A DNA stretch of 64,000 nt, taken from Alcanivoracaceae bacterium. Its GTDB lineage: Bacteria > Pseudomonadota > Gammaproteobacteria > Xanthomonadales > Marinicellaceae. Below are positions 1 through 7,435 of this stretch, one piece after another (within the stretch, counting starts at the first letter, position 1; each line of letters starts with the position of its first letter). A program made the translations under genes and the position numbers. The DNA is taken from NCBI GenBank assembly GCA_016744455.1, contig JADGEI010000017.1, forward strand, positions 1 through 64,000, in the 5' to 3' direction. The notes below the pieces were generated by a model that worked only from the letters and a program-made list of their open reading frames with translations, ran no database searches and was not told the origin of the DNA.

Positions 1-208
1 GACTAAGTTGTTTCCAAGACATAATTTTTTATAAATATTGTGAATGAATCTATTTTAACATTTTTAGATAAATATTGTGTTTCGAGCAAAGATCTCTATA
101 ATTGTTTTCTAAAAATAGTATTATAAGTACGGTGAGAGTGAAGTTAACCAATTAAGGCTTGTAAAACAGGTAAGCAAAATCGTTAAATGTTTTGAGGATA
201 TTAGAGAC

Positions 209-895
209 ATGGCAAGGGAAGTGACAAAAAAAGATTGTTTGGCAGAGATAAAAAGGTTCTTTAAATATTACTATGCATATTGTCAAAGCCCTGAACCCGA
301 TTCAGTAAGAGAGGTTCTTGCATCTATCTACAGTGTTAATGACAAAGTACGAAAGGCAGGGTATCCAAATTTTTTTCGTAGTAATGAGTTTTTAGCAATT
401 AAGGCTATTCGTAACTATGCAATTCACCAATCTGAAATATATAATAAAGCTAAAGCTTTGCCAATTGCTTCAAAGGTCCCTATAAATGCAGAACTAAAAA
501 TCCTTTGTTTATTACCAAAGGATGTTGTTGATGCAATTTTTGAAAGTACAGATCTAAAAAATCAAGCTGCTATCGAAAGCACCTGTGTTTTCTACAAGAA
601 GTATGTAGATATATACCCTTGTATTTTCAATTTTGGGGTTCAGCTTTTTCTTTATACAGAAAATAATAGCTTAGAGATAAGCTCTAATGAATACCTAGAA
701 TTCAAGAGTTCAGTCGAATATGAAAGAAAGCATAATTATCCACATCAAGTTACAGGTGGTTTTAGCCTGCCCCAAGGTGGAAATATTGATGAATTCATCG
801 ACAATTGTCTTCAATCAATAGAGGAGAGCCTTGAAATGCAGAGTGCATTATATTCTGAAAAAGATGGTATGTTTACTTTTAAGGAAACTCAGTAG
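209..895 (+). CDS. Uncharacterised protein with a HEPN-type R-x4-H motif
   Basis: The product is 228 residues and I do not recognise a named family. An alpha-helical N-terminal half contains I-R-N-Y-A-I-H-Q (R68, N69, H73). This matches the R-[polar]-x(3)-H pattern of HEPN ribonucleases found in toxins and defence proteins. The C-terminal half has no motif I can name and ends in an acidic stretch. There is no signal peptide or membrane segment, so it is probably cytoplasmic. A purine-rich GAGG/AGAG stretch lies upstream of the ATG. It is the first gene of a low-GC accessory block beside a recombinase and a restriction system, which fits a defence or toxin role. That role is inference from one motif plus context. 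Confidence 0.6.
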   Translation: MAREVTKKDCLAEIKRFFKYYYAYCQSPEPDSVREVLASIYSVNDKVRKAGYPNFFRSNEFLAIKAIRNYAIHQSEIYNKAKALPIASKVPINAELKILCLLPKDVVDAIFESTDLKNQAAIESTCVFYKKYVDIYPCIFNFGVQLFLYTENNSLEISSNEYLEFKSSVEYERKHNYPHQVTGGFSLPQGGNIDEFIDNCLQSIEESLEMQSALYSEKDGMFTFKETQ

Positions 896-1100
896 ATACA
901 GAAAATTAAGCGTTCAAAATAGGTAATTCTGTAACATTTAATCCTCTATTCCTCTAACTGTAAATTATCATCATTCTTGATAATTCTTAATCAAAGCCAA
1001 TATATTTAAGGCTCCATGCACATTCCGCTAAAATTTGCATATAATTCAATTATCCGTTAAAATGTTACATATCTACTATGGTTTGTAACAACGTAATTCT

Positions 1101-1727
1101 ATGCAAAAAGAAATGAACAAAATGCGGTTATATGATGATCAGGGGAATAGATTATACCTGACTGTCAAAGAACGTGAGTTGTTTAGAGATGCAAGCAAGG
1201 GAGAGAGCAGGGAGCATAGAATGTTTTGCCAAATACTTCTTAATACTGGATGCAGGCCTCAAGAATGTTTGAACTTGGAAGTTAAAAATATTTTTATCGA
1301 TGAAATGTGCATACAGTTTAGAAGCTTAAAGAAAAGAAAATATGACAATTCAGGTAATTTGAAAAAACCAGAATATCGAACAGTACCAGTGCAAGAGAGA
1401 TTTATTGAACTGCTAGATTTAACTTTTGATCTCAAGCGTAAGATGAAAAACAAAGAAACACAAAATGACCTGTTATTTAAAATGCACAGACAAACCGCTT
1501 ATAGGGCTGTTGTCAGTACAATGAATAATGCAGGGATAGTTGGGAGTATGGCAATGCCTAAAGGATTAAGACATGGTTTTGCAATTGCTTTACTAATGGG
1601 AGATAAACCCGCACCAATACACGTTGTATCTAAATTACTAGGACACAGTGACGTAAAAACAACAGAAATTTACTTGCAAGCAGTTGGAACAGAAAAACGG
1701 CAGTTGGTGATACAGGCGTTGTACTAA
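1101..1727 (+). CDS. Tyrosine recombinase/integrase, catalytic domain only
   Basis: The product is 208 residues and consists of the catalytic domain of a tyrosine recombinase. Visible residues are box I Arg52 in TGCRPQE, box II L-R-H (R157), box III L-L-G-H-S (H182), and the nucleophile Tyr191 in T-T-E-I-Y-L. The first box II residue, usually His, is Lys154 (P-K-G-L-R-H-G-F). I believe this occurs in one integrase subgroup. A stop codon at 1086 in the same frame shows that no N-terminal core- or arm-binding domain is encoded upstream, so the protein is shorter than typical 300-400 residue phage integrases. Its stop codon overlaps the next start (TAATG), implying translational coupling. It may mobilise the surrounding island or be a remnant. 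Confidence 0.85.
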   Translation: MQKEMNKMRLYDDQGNRLYLTVKERELFRDASKGESREHRMFCQILLNTGCRPQECLNLEVKNIFIDEMCIQFRSLKKRKYDNSGNLKKPEYRTVPVQERFIELLDLTFDLKRKMKNKETQNDLLFKMHRQTAYRAVVSTMNNAGIVGSMAMPKGLRHGFAIALLMGDKPAPIHVVSKLLGHSDVKTTEIYLQAVGTEKRQLVIQALY

Positions 1728-2758
1728 TGGCTATATTTGAAAAATTATTTGATAACTTAAAATCAAGCAAACTTAAAGAATTAAAAGAAAAAAAACAAGA
1801 AGGAACTATTGATGGTATTTCAAAAAACATAATTGAGTCATGTATAAATGAAATTGCTGATAAAACTTACTCTCAATTCAAAAATAATACACCAAAAATT
1901 CTAGATGAGCAAAAAACAATTACAGATTCTTTTGTTGTTAGGAATAATGGGGTTTGGTCAAGTGAATTTGATAAGTTAGAAATGTTAATATACATTTGTT
2001 GTGAAGCAAGTGAAAACTTTTTCAATTCATATGAAGAAACTGAAGGTTCTAAAAATGATATGGTTTTTTATGCAGTCAAACGTTTGCATGCAAGGGCATG
2101 CAATATTGCAAAAGAAATTCTATGGTTGTTAAGAGGTGGATATGCTGATGGTGCTGAAGCAAGATGGAGGTCTTTATACGAAGTGTTCATTATTACTAGC
2201 TTTCTATGTGACCACAACAATGAATTAGCGACAAGATATATTAACTATGAAGCTGTAGAAAAATACCAAGCTATGAATCAGCTTATCAAATATAATCAAA
2301 GATTAAATTTTGAACCATTTGAAGTTGCTGAACATGATGTTATAAAAAAGAACTATGATATGGTCATAACAAAATACGGGAAAGATTTTAAAAATCGTAA
2401 TGCCTGGGCTTCAGAAATATTAAAAAATAAAGCCCCTTCTTTTTCTCATATTGAGGAGTCAATAAACTTTGACCACATGAGGCCATTTTACAAGCAAGCA
2501 AGTTATAATGTTCATGCAGGGGCTAGTAGATTGTTTTATAATCTTGGGGTGTTAGACGAAAAAGCTGTTGGAATTCATGCTGGGCCAAGCAGTTTTGGTA
2601 TAGCTGGGCCAATAGATCAAACAGCATTAACCATGTCCCAAATAACAACAAGATTGTTAAATTTATCTTCTAGTATAGATAATATAGTATTTATGAATAT
2701 TATAGATAAGCTGAATAACGATATAAGATCCCTGTTAATTAAAAGTAGTAAAAATTAA
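1727..2758 (+). CDS. DUF5677-like protein of unknown function
   Basis: The product is 343 residues. The N-terminal ~40 residues are lysine-rich. The central part, with A-R-W-R-S-L-Y-E-V-F and a later H-A-G-A-S-R-L segment, resembles DUF5677 proteins as I remember them: helical proteins of unknown function common in defence islands and distantly HEPN-like. No signal peptide is seen. Its ATG shares one base with the integrase stop codon, so it is probably translated by reinitiation on the same mRNA. Codon use is as AT-rich as its neighbours. A role in phage defence is only a contextual guess. Confidence 0.6.
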   Translation: MAIFEKLFDNLKSSKLKELKEKKQEGTIDGISKNIIESCINEIADKTYSQFKNNTPKILDEQKTITDSFVVRNNGVWSSEFDKLEMLIYICCEASENFFNSYEETEGSKNDMVFYAVKRLHARACNIAKEILWLLRGGYADGAEARWRSLYEVFIITSFLCDHNNELATRYINYEAVEKYQAMNQLIKYNQRLNFEPFEVAEHDVIKKNYDMVITKYGKDFKNRNAWASEILKNKAPSFSHIEESINFDHMRPFYKQASYNVHAGASRLFYNLGVLDEKAVGIHAGPSSFGIAGPIDQTALTMSQITTRLLNLSSSIDNIVFMNIIDKLNNDIRSLLIKSSKN

Positions 2759-2760
2759 TT

Positions 2761-2970
2761 ACCTATTTCTCAACTAAAAAGGGAAGCAGAGCTATTATTT
2801 GCAAACGAGCATCTGAATAAAACACAATTTAAGTAGTTTTTAGCTTTTATGCACATGATATTGATGATTGGTATTAACATGACTCTGAATTTAAATGTAT
2901 TATAATTAAGGAAGAATGTTTAACTATTAATGGTGTTGGCCATTTTATTGAAATTAAAGAGAACGAATAA
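2761..2970 (+). pseudogene. Degraded small ORF between the DUF5677-like and LRR genes
   Basis: Two adjoining stretches look like coding sequence broken by stops. The first translates as K-R-E-A-E-L-L-F-A-N-E-H-L-N-K-T-Q-F-K and then hits TAG at about 2834. The second, in another frame, reads S-F-Y-A-H-D-I-D-D-W-Y, a TAA at 2875-2877, then H-D-S-E-F-K-C in the same frame, ending in G-H-F-I-E-I-K-E-N-E before TAA at 2968-2970. Normal amino-acid composition on both sides of the stops suggests a decayed gene with one frameshift and one nonsense mutation. I cannot identify the family. Random open sequence remains possible in DNA this AT-rich. Confidence 0.35.
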
Positions 2971-2995
2971 ATGAAAATTATATTTAGAGGCATCT

Positions 2996-4618
2996 ATGTT
3001 AAGTTTACTTGGTAAATTTATAGAAATTATTGTTGGTATTATCATGATTCCTATAGCATTAATCATTGCAATTCCAATGAGAATTATACAAAAAAAGCAA
3101 CATCAAAAAAACCTATTACTTTATACTGGTGAAGAGCAAGCGCTCTTAGGAAAAGCACAACGAGTAATCAATATGGAAAACAATGGATTAATGTCGCCTG
3201 ATAGGGATCTGTTGGTGATAGCTAGGTGTATTGAAAGTGCTAGATTAGATTATCAAACTATCAAAAACAGAGAAAAATTCAATGTTTCATTTATTGATTT
3301 TATTGCTCCAAGAGTTAGTCAATGTTCTATAGTGTCTTGGAGTAACGCTATAGATTATTTCAATTTTACTTTTGTGAAAAATCATGAAATATATCAATGG
3401 CTTACTGCAAGATTTAATCATAAAGATTTACCTTCTATTGATAAGATTACAGAGTTAACAAGTTTAAGACGCGGGAGTGTGTATGGCCCTGAAGAATATG
3501 ACTTTGACATCAAGTACTTCCCTGAAAGTATAAAGGAATTACATAATCTTAATTCAATATATCTTCCATATAATAATATTAAAGAATTACCTAAAGAAAT
3601 AGGAAGTCTAAACAACCTTACATTCATCGAACTTTTTGAAAATAAGCTAAAGACATTACCAGTTGAGATTGGTATGTTGAACAAACTTGAAACCTTATCA
3701 CTATGTAGTAATGAGATTGAATTACTACCTGATGAAATAGGTAATTTACATCGTTTAATTGAGTTAGACGTATCAGTTAATAAGTTGAGCTCTATCCCAA
3801 ATAGCATTGGGCATTTAGTTTCGTTGGAAAAGTTAGTATTGGCATATAATAAAATAGAAAAAATACCAGATGAATTATTTTGCTTAAAGTCTCTCAAGAA
3901 ACTTACTCTATTCCATAATGATATAGATATATTATCTTCTAAAATAGGTCAGCTAAAAGAGTTGACTTTGCTTGACGTTCTTCATAATAATTTAACGGAA
4001 ATACCAAACGAGGTTGGCTCTCTAGTAAATTTAGAGTACTTGAGTTTTTATGGAAACAATATTACTAAAATTCCAAAAAATATTTTCGGTTCACTAATAA
4101 AATTAAAAGACTTAAGTATTGGGGCAATGAATATTAATGAAATACCAGAAAGTGTTTTTGGTTTAAAAAACCTAAAAACTCTAGATTTACAAAGAAATAA
4201 TATTACTAAATTATCCTCTTCTATTGGCAACCTAAATAATCTTACAAATCTTGATATTAGTGATAATAATCTAACTGATTTACCAGATGATATTGGATTA
4301 TTATTAAATTTAGAAGACTTTGGAATTGGAAATAACAAGATTACGGAAATACCAGAAAGTGTTTTTGGTTTAAAAAATCTAGAATCACTGTCTTTAGGAG
4401 GAAATAAAATTGATAAATTATCCTCTAGTATAGGTAACCTAATAAACCTTAAAAGTCTTTATTTACATAATAATAAATTAACGAGCCTTCCAGCAAGTAT
4501 AGGTAATCTAAAAAATCTTGAGAGACTTTATATATGCGGTAACAATATAACAAGTCTTCCGGAAGAAATCATAAATTTAGAAAATAATGGATGTGAAATA
4601 GTTAGGTTTGAAAAATAA
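2996..4618 (+). CDS. Membrane-anchored leucine-rich-repeat protein
   Basis: The product is 540 residues. Residues ~5-32 form one hydrophobic segment followed by basic residues (I-I-Q-K-K-Q-H-Q-K), an uncleaved inner-membrane anchor. After a ~120-residue linker come about 15 leucine-rich repeats of 23 residues on the pattern L-P-x-x-I-G-x-L-x-N-L-x-x-L-x-L-x-x-N-x-I. Such repeats usually make a curved protein-binding surface. AGAGG lies six bases before the ATG. Two three-repeat blocks (starting near 4139 and 4346) are near copies, showing recent internal duplication. The role is unknown. It sits between a mobile module and a type I restriction operon, so a recognition or sensor role in defence is possible but unproven. 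Confidence 0.8.
   Translation: MLSLLGKFIEIIVGIIMIPIALIIAIPMRIIQKKQHQKNLLLYTGEEQALLGKAQRVINMENNGLMSPDRDLLVIARCIESARLDYQTIKNREKFNVSFIDFIAPRVSQCSIVSWSNAIDYFNFTFVKNHEIYQWLTARFNHKDLPSIDKITELTSLRRGSVYGPEEYDFDIKYFPESIKELHNLNSIYLPYNNIKELPKEIGSLNNLTFIELFENKLKTLPVEIGMLNKLETLSLCSNEIELLPDEIGNLHRLIELDVSVNKLSSIPNSIGHLVSLEKLVLAYNKIEKIPDELFCLKSLKKLTLFHNDIDILSSKIGQLKELTLLDVLHNNLTEIPNEVGSLVNLEYLSFYGNNITKIPKNIFGSLIKLKDLSIGAMNINEIPESVFGLKNLKTLDLQRNNITKLSSSIGNLNNLTNLDISDNNLTDLPDDIGLLLNLEDFGIGNNKITEIPESVFGLKNLESLSLGGNKIDKLSSSIGNLINLKSLYLHNNKLTSLPASIGNLKNLERLYICGNNITSLPEEIINLENNGCEIVRFEK
4139..4552 (+). repeat. 207-bp higher-order tandem repeat inside the LRR gene
   Basis: A block of three 23-residue LRRs starting E-I-P-E-S-V-F-G-L-K-N-L and continuing K-L-S-S-S-I-G-N-L recurs exactly 69 residues (207 bases) later. 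The first ~32 bases of the two blocks, from 4139 and from 4346, are identical before they diverge. This indicates a recent in-frame duplication. Confidence 0.75.
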
Positions 4619-4847
4619 ATTACCTAGCAATCAATTCAATACTATTTAATTACACTAGGTATTATGAGTTTGTTAAATGTTTTTAGTTTTTAGTTTTAAA
4701 GTGTTAAAATTAAATATGGCACGTTTATTTATAAACATATTCTGCAGACGTTAGCTTATAAAGATAAAAATACATTTGGTAAAATTTATTTACTTGGTAC
4801 TGAAAACATAACAAACACTGATAAAATAATAATCAACAAGGAAAAAT

Positions 4848-6305
4848 ATGTTCGAACAAACTTTTAAAAATATAGATGACATACTGCACAAGGATTCAGG
4901 TTGTGGCAGTGAATTGGATTATGTGGAACAAACTTCATGGGTTTTGTTTTTAAAGTATCTGGAGGATTTAGAAAAGGACAAAGAAACAGCTGCTTTGTTA
5001 TCTGGTAAAATTTATCAAATGATAATTGAGCCTAAATTTCAATGGTCGACATGGGCTGCACCGAAATTAGATGATGGAAAAATTGATCATAATGCTTTAA
5101 TTGGTGATGATTTATCTGATTTTGTAAATATTGAATTATTCCCTTACCTGAAAAAATTTAAATTAAATGCCGAAAATGCCAATACTATTGAATATAAAAT
5201 TGGTGAGATATTTAGTGAATTAAAAAACCGTATTCAAAGTGGCTATAATCTGCGAGAAGTCGTTAATCTAATCGATCAATTGCGTTTTAGGACTCATGTA
5301 GAAAAGCATGAGATGAGTCATCTTTATGAGTCGAAGATTAAAAACATGGGCAATGCGGGGCGTAATGGTGGTGAATACTATACGCCAAGGCCTTTGATCA
5401 AAGCCATCATAAAAGTGGTTGCTCCTAAAATTGGTGAAACTATATATGATGGAGCCGTTGGTAGCGCTGGCTTTTTGTGTGAAGCTTTTGATTATTTAAG
5501 AAACAGTAAAAACCTCTCTACAAAAGATGTAGAAACCTTACAGAAAAACACTTTTTATGGCAAAGAGAAAAAATCATTAGCCTATATCATCGGTATTATG
5601 AATATGATACTACATGGAATTGAAGCGCCAAATATTATACACACCAACACCTTGGCAGAAAACTTAAGCGATATACAAGAAAAAGACCGTTTTGATGTGG
5701 TGTTGGCCAATCCTCCATTTGGTGGCAAAGAACGTGCAGAAGTTCAACAAAATTTCCCCATAAAAACAGGCGAAACCGCAAGTTTGTTTTTACAGCACTT
5801 TATAAAAATACTCAAAGCAGGTGGCAAAGCAGGGATAGTCATAAAAAATACATTCCTAAGCAATACCGATAACGCATCAGTTGCACTAAGAAAAGAATTG
5901 CTCAGTAACTGCAATCTACACACTGTACTAGATCTGCCAGGAGGTACATTTACAGGAGCTGGAGTAAAAACTGTAGTATTGTTTTTCGAAAAAGGCAGTG
6001 CCACTAGAAAAACATGGTTCTACCAACTCAATTTGGATAGAAATTTAGGCAAGACCAACCCACTAAACGAGCGTGATTTAGTTGATTTTATAGCACTACA
6101 AAAAACAAAGGCTGAAAGCGAAAACTCTTGGTCGGTAATTATAAAAGACATCGATCAGTCTACACTTGATTTAAGTTCCAAAAATCCAAACACACCTGAA
6201 GAAGCTCCCTTGCGTAAACCAGAAGAAATTTTAGCAGCCATGGCAACATTAGATAAAGAAAGTGCTGCAGTTTTAAAAACCGTTCATTCTTTAATTGAAA
6301 ACTAA
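4848..6305 (+). CDS. hsdM: Type I restriction-modification DNA methyltransferase subunit HsdM
   Basis: The product is 485 residues, the usual HsdM length. It methylates adenine N6 in the recognition site and forms the M2S core of the type I complex. The N-terminal helical domain (HsdM_N, ~1-150) is followed by the Rossmann methyltransferase domain. SAM motif I appears as I-Y-D-G-A-V-G-S-A-G-F-L, and catalytic motif IV is N-P-P-F at residues 288-291. The phrase G-G-E-Y-Y-T-P-R precedes motif I, as in other HsdM proteins. AAGGA lies upstream of the ATG. It is the first gene of an hsdM-hsdS-ATPase-hsdR operon; the hsdS ATG follows the stop by one base. Confidence 0.95.
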   Translation: MFEQTFKNIDDILHKDSGCGSELDYVEQTSWVLFLKYLEDLEKDKETAALLSGKIYQMIIEPKFQWSTWAAPKLDDGKIDHNALIGDDLSDFVNIELFPYLKKFKLNAENANTIEYKIGEIFSELKNRIQSGYNLREVVNLIDQLRFRTHVEKHEMSHLYESKIKNMGNAGRNGGEYYTPRPLIKAIIKVVAPKIGETIYDGAVGSAGFLCEAFDYLRNSKNLSTKDVETLQKNTFYGKEKKSLAYIIGIMNMILHGIEAPNIIHTNTLAENLSDIQEKDRFDVVLANPPFGGKERAEVQQNFPIKTGETASLFLQHFIKILKAGGKAGIVIKNTFLSNTDNASVALRKELLSNCNLHTVLDLPGGTFTGAGVKTVVLFFEKGSATRKTWFYQLNLDRNLGKTNPLNERDLVDFIALQKTKAESENSWSVIIKDIDQSTLDLSSKNPNTPEEAPLRKPEEILAAMATLDKESAAVLKTVHSLIEN

Positions 6306-6306
6306 T

Positions 6307-7434
6307 ATGAAAAAAGATTGGGTAATTAAGAAGTTAGATGAAGTTTGTGAAATTGAATATGGAACAAGAGTTGTCAGAAAAAGAGATGGAGGGAGAATAT
6401 ATCCAGTTTATGGTGGTGGTGGTGCTACATTTTTTATGGATATATTTAATCGTGAAAATTGTTTAGTTGTAGCAAGATTTGCTATGTCAGAAAAGTGTAC
6501 TCGTTTCATAAAAGGAAAATTCTTTTTGAATGATAGTGGATTAAGTATAAAACCAAAAAATATAGATGAAATATCTCAAAAATTTTTAAACCTACAGTTT
6601 CTTCATCTGAATGATTACATTTATGCACTTGCAAGAGGTACAGCTCAAAAAAACCTTAATGTTCCTGTTTTTAGAAAACTTGAAATTCATTTTCCTAAAT
6701 CCTTAAAAGAACAAAATCAAATAGTAGAAGTTTTAGACAAAGCCTTTATCGCCATAGCCACTGCGAAAGCTAATGCCGAACAAAATCTAAAAAACACTAA
6801 AGAACTTTTTGTAAGTCATCTGCAAAACACTTTTGAGAATAAAGGTGATGATTGGGAAGAGAAATGCGTTGGTGATGTTGCAAAACATTCGTTGGGTAAA
6901 ATGTTAGATAAAAATAAAAACAAGGGTGTTCCAAAAAAGTATTTACGTAATCAAAGTGTGAGATGGTTTGAGTTCGATTTAGATGGTTTAACTGAAATGC
7001 TATTTCTTGATAGTGAAAAAGAAAAATATACAGCAAAAAAAGGTGATGTTTTGATATGCGAAGGAGGCTATCCTGGGAGAGCTGCAATTTGGAACAAAGA
7101 TTATCCAATTTATTTTCAAAAAGCAATTCATCGGGTAAGGTTTTATCAACTTGCATATAATGAATGGTTCTTATATTATCTATTTCTATCTGACAGTAAT
7201 GGAAGCATAAAACAATATTTTACTGGTGCTGGAATACAACACTTTACAGGTAAATCACTGCATAAGTTTCGAATTCCATTACCACCTATTAAAGCAGTCA
7301 AAGCATTTGTTACTAAATTTCATTCGATTTCAGCCAAGACCAAAAAATTAGAAGCTATATATCAACAAAAAATAGTAGATTTAGAAGAGTTGCAAAAGAG
7401 TATCTTGCAAAAAGCGTTTAATGGGGAATTATGA
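6307..7434 (+). CDS. hsdS: Type I restriction-modification specificity subunit HsdS
   Basis: The product is 375 residues and selects the bipartite DNA target for HsdM and HsdR. Two target-recognition domains are visible: TRD1 (~1-135, starting D-W-V-I-K-K-L-D-E-V-C) and TRD2 (~180-335, starting W-E-E-K-C-V-G-D-V). Each is followed by a helical conserved spacer, the first around E-Q-N-Q-I-V-E-V-L-D-K-A-F and the last ending L-Q-K-S-I-L-Q-K-A-F-N-G-E-L. I chose the ATG at 6307 rather than an in-frame TTG at 6295 inside hsdM, because ATG gives the normal HsdS start. The 3' end overlaps or abuts the ATPase-nuclease gene. Confidence 0.93.
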   Translation: MKKDWVIKKLDEVCEIEYGTRVVRKRDGGRIYPVYGGGGATFFMDIFNRENCLVVARFAMSEKCTRFIKGKFFLNDSGLSIKPKNIDEISQKFLNLQFLHLNDYIYALARGTAQKNLNVPVFRKLEIHFPKSLKEQNQIVEVLDKAFIAIATAKANAEQNLKNTKELFVSHLQNTFENKGDDWEEKCVGDVAKHSLGKMLDKNKNKGVPKKYLRNQSVRWFEFDLDGLTEMLFLDSEKEKYTAKKGDVLICEGGYPGRAAIWNKDYPIYFQKAIHRVRFYQLAYNEWFLYYLFLSDSNGSIKQYFTGAGIQHFTGKSLHKFRIPLPPIKAVKAFVTKFHSISAKTKKLEAIYQQKIVDLEELQKSILQKAFNGEL

Positions 7435-7435
7435 T

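Noticed and set aside
2971-3015. Short 14-codon ATG frame before the LRR gene
   Set aside because: It is very short, has no recognisable features, and overlaps the better-supported LRR start at 2996.
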